Shown: piece by piece, positions 61,956-64,000 of the stretch | Position numbering within the stretch: the stretch's first letter is position 1 | Layout: each line of letters opens with the position of its first letter | Origin: Dehalococcoidia bacterium UBA2991 | Lineage (GTDB): Bacteria > Chloroflexota > Dehalococcoidia > Tepidiformales > Tepidiformaceae | Assembly: GCA_002346645.1 (NCBI GenBank) | Contig: DEAD01000001.1 | Location: 62,001-126,000, forward strand | Direction: 5' to 3' | DNA: 64,000 bases | The notes under the pieces: model-generated | What the model was told of the DNA's origin: nothing | Seen by the model: only the letters and a program-made list of their open reading frames with translations | The model's database searches: none | Position numbers and translations under genes: made by a program

Positions 61956-63191
61956 ATGCGCTTGTGGTTGGCGGTACAGGAATGGCTAACAGGAGCACCC
62001 CACGGATTGGGGCTAAGCATCTTCTGTGCGCAGATCGCCCTAGGCATCGTTATCTTCGCTATCTTCCAGGAGTTCGTCCCAAACAGCCTGGGAGCAAGCG
62101 ACGGTTTTGGGGGCTATCTGCTGGGCCTCTACGGTGGTGCTCGCTTCCTTTCAGAAACCCCTGCAGGGGCCATCAGTGACCGCATAGAGCGGAAGCTTGC
62201 CTTGGTAATCGGATTTGTGCTGATGATCCCAGCATTAGCTCTGATGGGATTCGTGCAGCAGGAACATGCTTATCTGGGTTTTGCAGCTCTACTAGGAATT
62301 TCAACAGCGTTTATCTGGCCCGCAACGTATGCAATCGGGGCAGATCTGTACCCACCAGCTGAGAGGGGAAAAGTGGTGGGATTCTTGAACGTGGGGCAGC
62401 TATTTGGATTCGGACTGGGAGCCCTTCTCGGAGCACTTTTTGTAGAAAAGGTCCCCAACGTACTCTTCATCATCGGGATCGGGGCCGTCATGGCAGCCCT
62501 GGTCCTGGGACAGACAAGGGTTCCTGCCTACAGACAGGACCTGGACCTGGGTATTGTGCATGAACGTCGCCCACCACTGCGGAGCGTACTGTCTGCACAA
62601 CTAGTGTTCCTGAGTTTCCTAATCCTGGCAGCAACTGTCGGTGTCAGCTCACTAGTACCTGCAATACGTCCCTACGGAGATAACGTACTAAACATCTCAT
62701 TTGCACAGCTAACGCTAGTCCTGATTCCAGCAGTAGTAGCCGGCGGAATCCTCTACATTCCAGCAGGGCATCTCTCCGACCGCGTCGGACGCACAGTCCC
62801 GATTTTCATAGGACAGATCCTAATCATCGCTGGGGCACTTACAGCAGCAGCAACAGGAAACATCTTCCTAGCAGCCTCCGCAACGGCAGTACTTTTCTGC
62901 GGGCAAGTACTTCAGGTCCCAGCGCTGAACGCTTCCATGATGGACCTAGCCCCAGAGTCCTATAGAGGCACCTTGATCGGTTGGTCAGTAGCGCTTAGCG
63001 GACTAGGACTGGCAGTGGGGCCCGCCATCGGGGGGGCTGTCGTGGATGCATACGATGCGCCCACTGCATTCCAGACAGGAGCCATAATCGCAGGAGGAAC
63101 AGCACTCTTAACTCTTGCCTACGGACGCGTTTATGGACACACGCGCCCGAAGCAACTCATCAAGCAGACTACTGAACCAACGAAGGGCTAA
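61956..63191 (+). CDS. MFS transporter
   Basis: A 411-residue 12-helix major facilitator. Loop 2-3 has GGARFLSETPAGAISDRIERK (the motif A G-x3-D-R-x-x-R/K), the second half AGHLSDRVGRTVPIFIGQI has the matching copy. An acidic/basic central loop separates the halves (~180-205). Drug-efflux or sugar/organic-anion transport are both possible. It is convergent with the cyclophilin gene 3 nt away. Confidence 0.9.
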   Translation: MRLWLAVQEWLTGAPHGLGLSIFCAQIALGIVIFAIFQEFVPNSLGASDGFGGYLLGLYGGARFLSETPAGAISDRIERKLALVIGFVLMIPALALMGFVQQEHAYLGFAALLGISTAFIWPATYAIGADLYPPAERGKVVGFLNVGQLFGFGLGALLGALFVEKVPNVLFIIGIGAVMAALVLGQTRVPAYRQDLDLGIVHERRPPLRSVLSAQLVFLSFLILAATVGVSSLVPAIRPYGDNVLNISFAQLTLVLIPAVVAGGILYIPAGHLSDRVGRTVPIFIGQILIIAGALTAAATGNIFLAASATAVLFCGQVLQVPALNASMMDLAPESYRGTLIGWSVALSGLGLAVGPAIGGAVVDAYDAPTAFQTGAIIAGGTALLTLAYGRVYGHTRPKQLIKQTTEPTKG

Positions 63192-63194
63192 CCG

Positions 63195-63698
63195 TCAGCT
63201 TTCGACGATCGTTACTCCGCTAATGGAGACTGGCTCGGCAGGACGATCATTGGGACCTGTCTCGGCCCCAGCAATGATATCCACAACATCTTCACCCTCA
63301 GTGAGCTTGCCAAAGATGGTGTAGTTCGGCGGCAGCGGATAGTCCGCATGCATGATGAAGAATTGGCTACCATTGGTGTTGGGGCCAGCGTTAGCCATAG
63401 CAAGCGTTCCGCGGTCATAGGAACGAGTAACAGCCTCATCATCAAAGCGGTAACCGGGACCGCCACGACCTGTGCCTGTGGGATCGCCACCCTGAACCAT
63501 GAATCCAGGTATTACCCGGTGAAAAATAACCTCGTCGTAGAAACCATCACGGGAGAGGAAGACAAAATTATTGACAGTGTTTGGGGCATCACCTGGATAA
63601 AGCTCGGCAACCATCGAACCCGCAGAGGTTTCAATAGTTGCGGAATAGGTCTTGGCGGGGTCAATGGTCAGGGCGGGGGGTGAGTCGTACTGCTTCAC
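63195..63698 (-). CDS. Cyclophilin-type peptidyl-prolyl isomerase
   Basis: 167 residues from GTG 63698 (GGAG 5 nt upstream); the frame is open to 63794 but that would overlap ndk. AELYPGDAPNTVNNFVFLSR, VIFHRVIPGFMVQGGDPTGTG (catalytic Arg), LAMANAGPNTNGSQFFIMHA and TIFGKLTEGEDVVD are canonical. No secretion signal is seen with this start, so it is probably cytoplasmic. Confidence 0.94.
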   Translation of the reverse strand: MKQYDSPPALTIDPAKTYSATIETSAGSMVAELYPGDAPNTVNNFVFLSRDGFYDEVIFHRVIPGFMVQGGDPTGTGRGGPGYRFDDEAVTRSYDRGTLAMANAGPNTNGSQFFIMHADYPLPPNYTIFGKLTEGEDVVDIIAGAETGPNDRPAEPVSISGVTIVES

Positions 63699-63759
63699 AG
63701 GAACTCCAATCGGTATGGAAGTAGGGCAAGCATAAGAGACAGCGGCGTTTCGCTCGCGC

Positions 63760-64000
63760 TTAGGGGTTCTCAGAGATCCAGCGTTCGTTATCACGGGACC
63801 ACTGCACTAGCTCTTCTTGAGTGAAAAAGAGGGCGAGCTCACGTTCACCGCTCTCTGGGCTATCGCTGGCATGGACAAGGTTACGTCCTACCTCGAGCCC
63901 AAAATCACCACGAATAGTGCCTGCTGCTGCCTGCGAGGGATTAGTTACACCCACACTGTTACGAATTGCAGACGTAGCGGAGTCCCCCTCAAAAACAGCA
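63760..64000 (-). CDS. ndk: Nucleoside diphosphate kinase, C-terminal part (cut by window edge)
   Basis: The 79 C-terminal codons: VFEGDSATSAIRNSVGVTNP, then AAAGTIRGDFGLEVGRNLVH with the catalytic His in NLVHASDSPESGEREL and a normal terminus. The start lies beyond the right edge. It transfers the gamma phosphate between nucleotides. The cyclophilin gene follows on the same strand 61 nt downstream. Confidence 0.93.
   Translation of the reverse strand, partial: AVFEGDSATSAIRNSVGVTNPSQAAAGTIRGDFGLEVGRNLVHASDSPESGERELALFFTQEELVQWSRDNERWISENP

Noticed and set aside
1..64000. CRISPR arrays, insertion sequences, prophage or rRNA
   Set aside because: No direct-repeat series, transposase, phage structural gene or rRNA sequence was recognised; the only recombinase is a housekeeping-type Xer.

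Overview
This 64 kb window is a gene-dense bacterial chromosome segment with no insertion sequence, prophage, CRISPR array or rRNA. The best fit is a Chloroflexota genome, probably from the Dehalococcoidia / SAR202 part of the phylum. That placement is inferred from the DUF2298 / TIGR03663-type membrane gene cluster beside rnc-smc-ftsY, a fused SecDF, a full trp operon behind a tRNA-Trp T-box, and phosphatidylinositol-type lipid genes. No 16S rRNA is present to confirm it.

Layout. 1-9.9 kb (minus): one operon, rnc-smc-ftsY followed by three polytopic membrane proteins, read from a clear sigma70-type promoter at 9.87-9.90 kb. 9.9-16.4 kb: small accessory genes (a cross-brace zinc-finger/HTH protein, a methyltransferase, an alpha/beta hydrolase, a PPOX protein, a GltD-type oxidoreductase, a metallo-beta-lactamase-fold protein) and two tRNAs, Gly(CCC) and Arg(TCT). 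16.5-21.8 kb (plus): a tight operon that reads as synthesis of phosphatidylinositol and mannosylated/acylated derivatives: inositol-3-phosphate synthase, two LpxL/PatA-like acyltransferases, a PHP phosphoesterase, a PimA-like glycosyltransferase and a PIP-synthase-like CDP-alcohol phosphotransferase. 21.8-25.4 kb (minus): a secreted gluzincin-type protein, prfB with its programmed +1 frameshift, and folD. 25.4-30.5 kb (plus): acpS, nnrE/nnrD fusion, fabF, recJ. 30.6-35 kb: nadE, glgC, a DUF2203 gene, and an alpha/beta-hydrolase-fold protein lacking its nucleophilic serine.

35-47 kb is the centrepiece: promoter, T-box leader with a UGG specifier, then a CADD-family diiron protein (probable self-sacrificing p-aminobenzoate synthase), trpS, trpE, a degenerate Nudix-CMD fusion, a HAD phosphatase, a 108-residue orphan, trpG, trpD, trpC, trpF, trpB, a CPBP protease, trpA and aroH. 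All chorismate-to-tryptophan steps, tRNA-Trp charging and a chorismate mutase are under one leader. 47-55 kb: scpA, a VanZ-like gene, ribF, tyrS, a Xer recombinase, an orphan HD-domain protein, yajC and secDF. 55.4-61.9 kb (minus): SirB1-like protein, GDPD, hemW, selB and a HerA-family ATPase. The window closes with an MFS transporter, a cyclophilin and the 3' end of ndk.

Most worthwhile leads: the CADD pABA-synthase candidate under tryptophan control; the PHP gene as a candidate for the PIP phosphatase of a PI/PIM-like pathway; possible ACG initiation of the first acyltransferase; the prfB frameshift; a recurring -10-like TAGNNT element placed 6-7 nt before start codons, suggesting leaderless transcripts; and two apparent pseudoenzymes.
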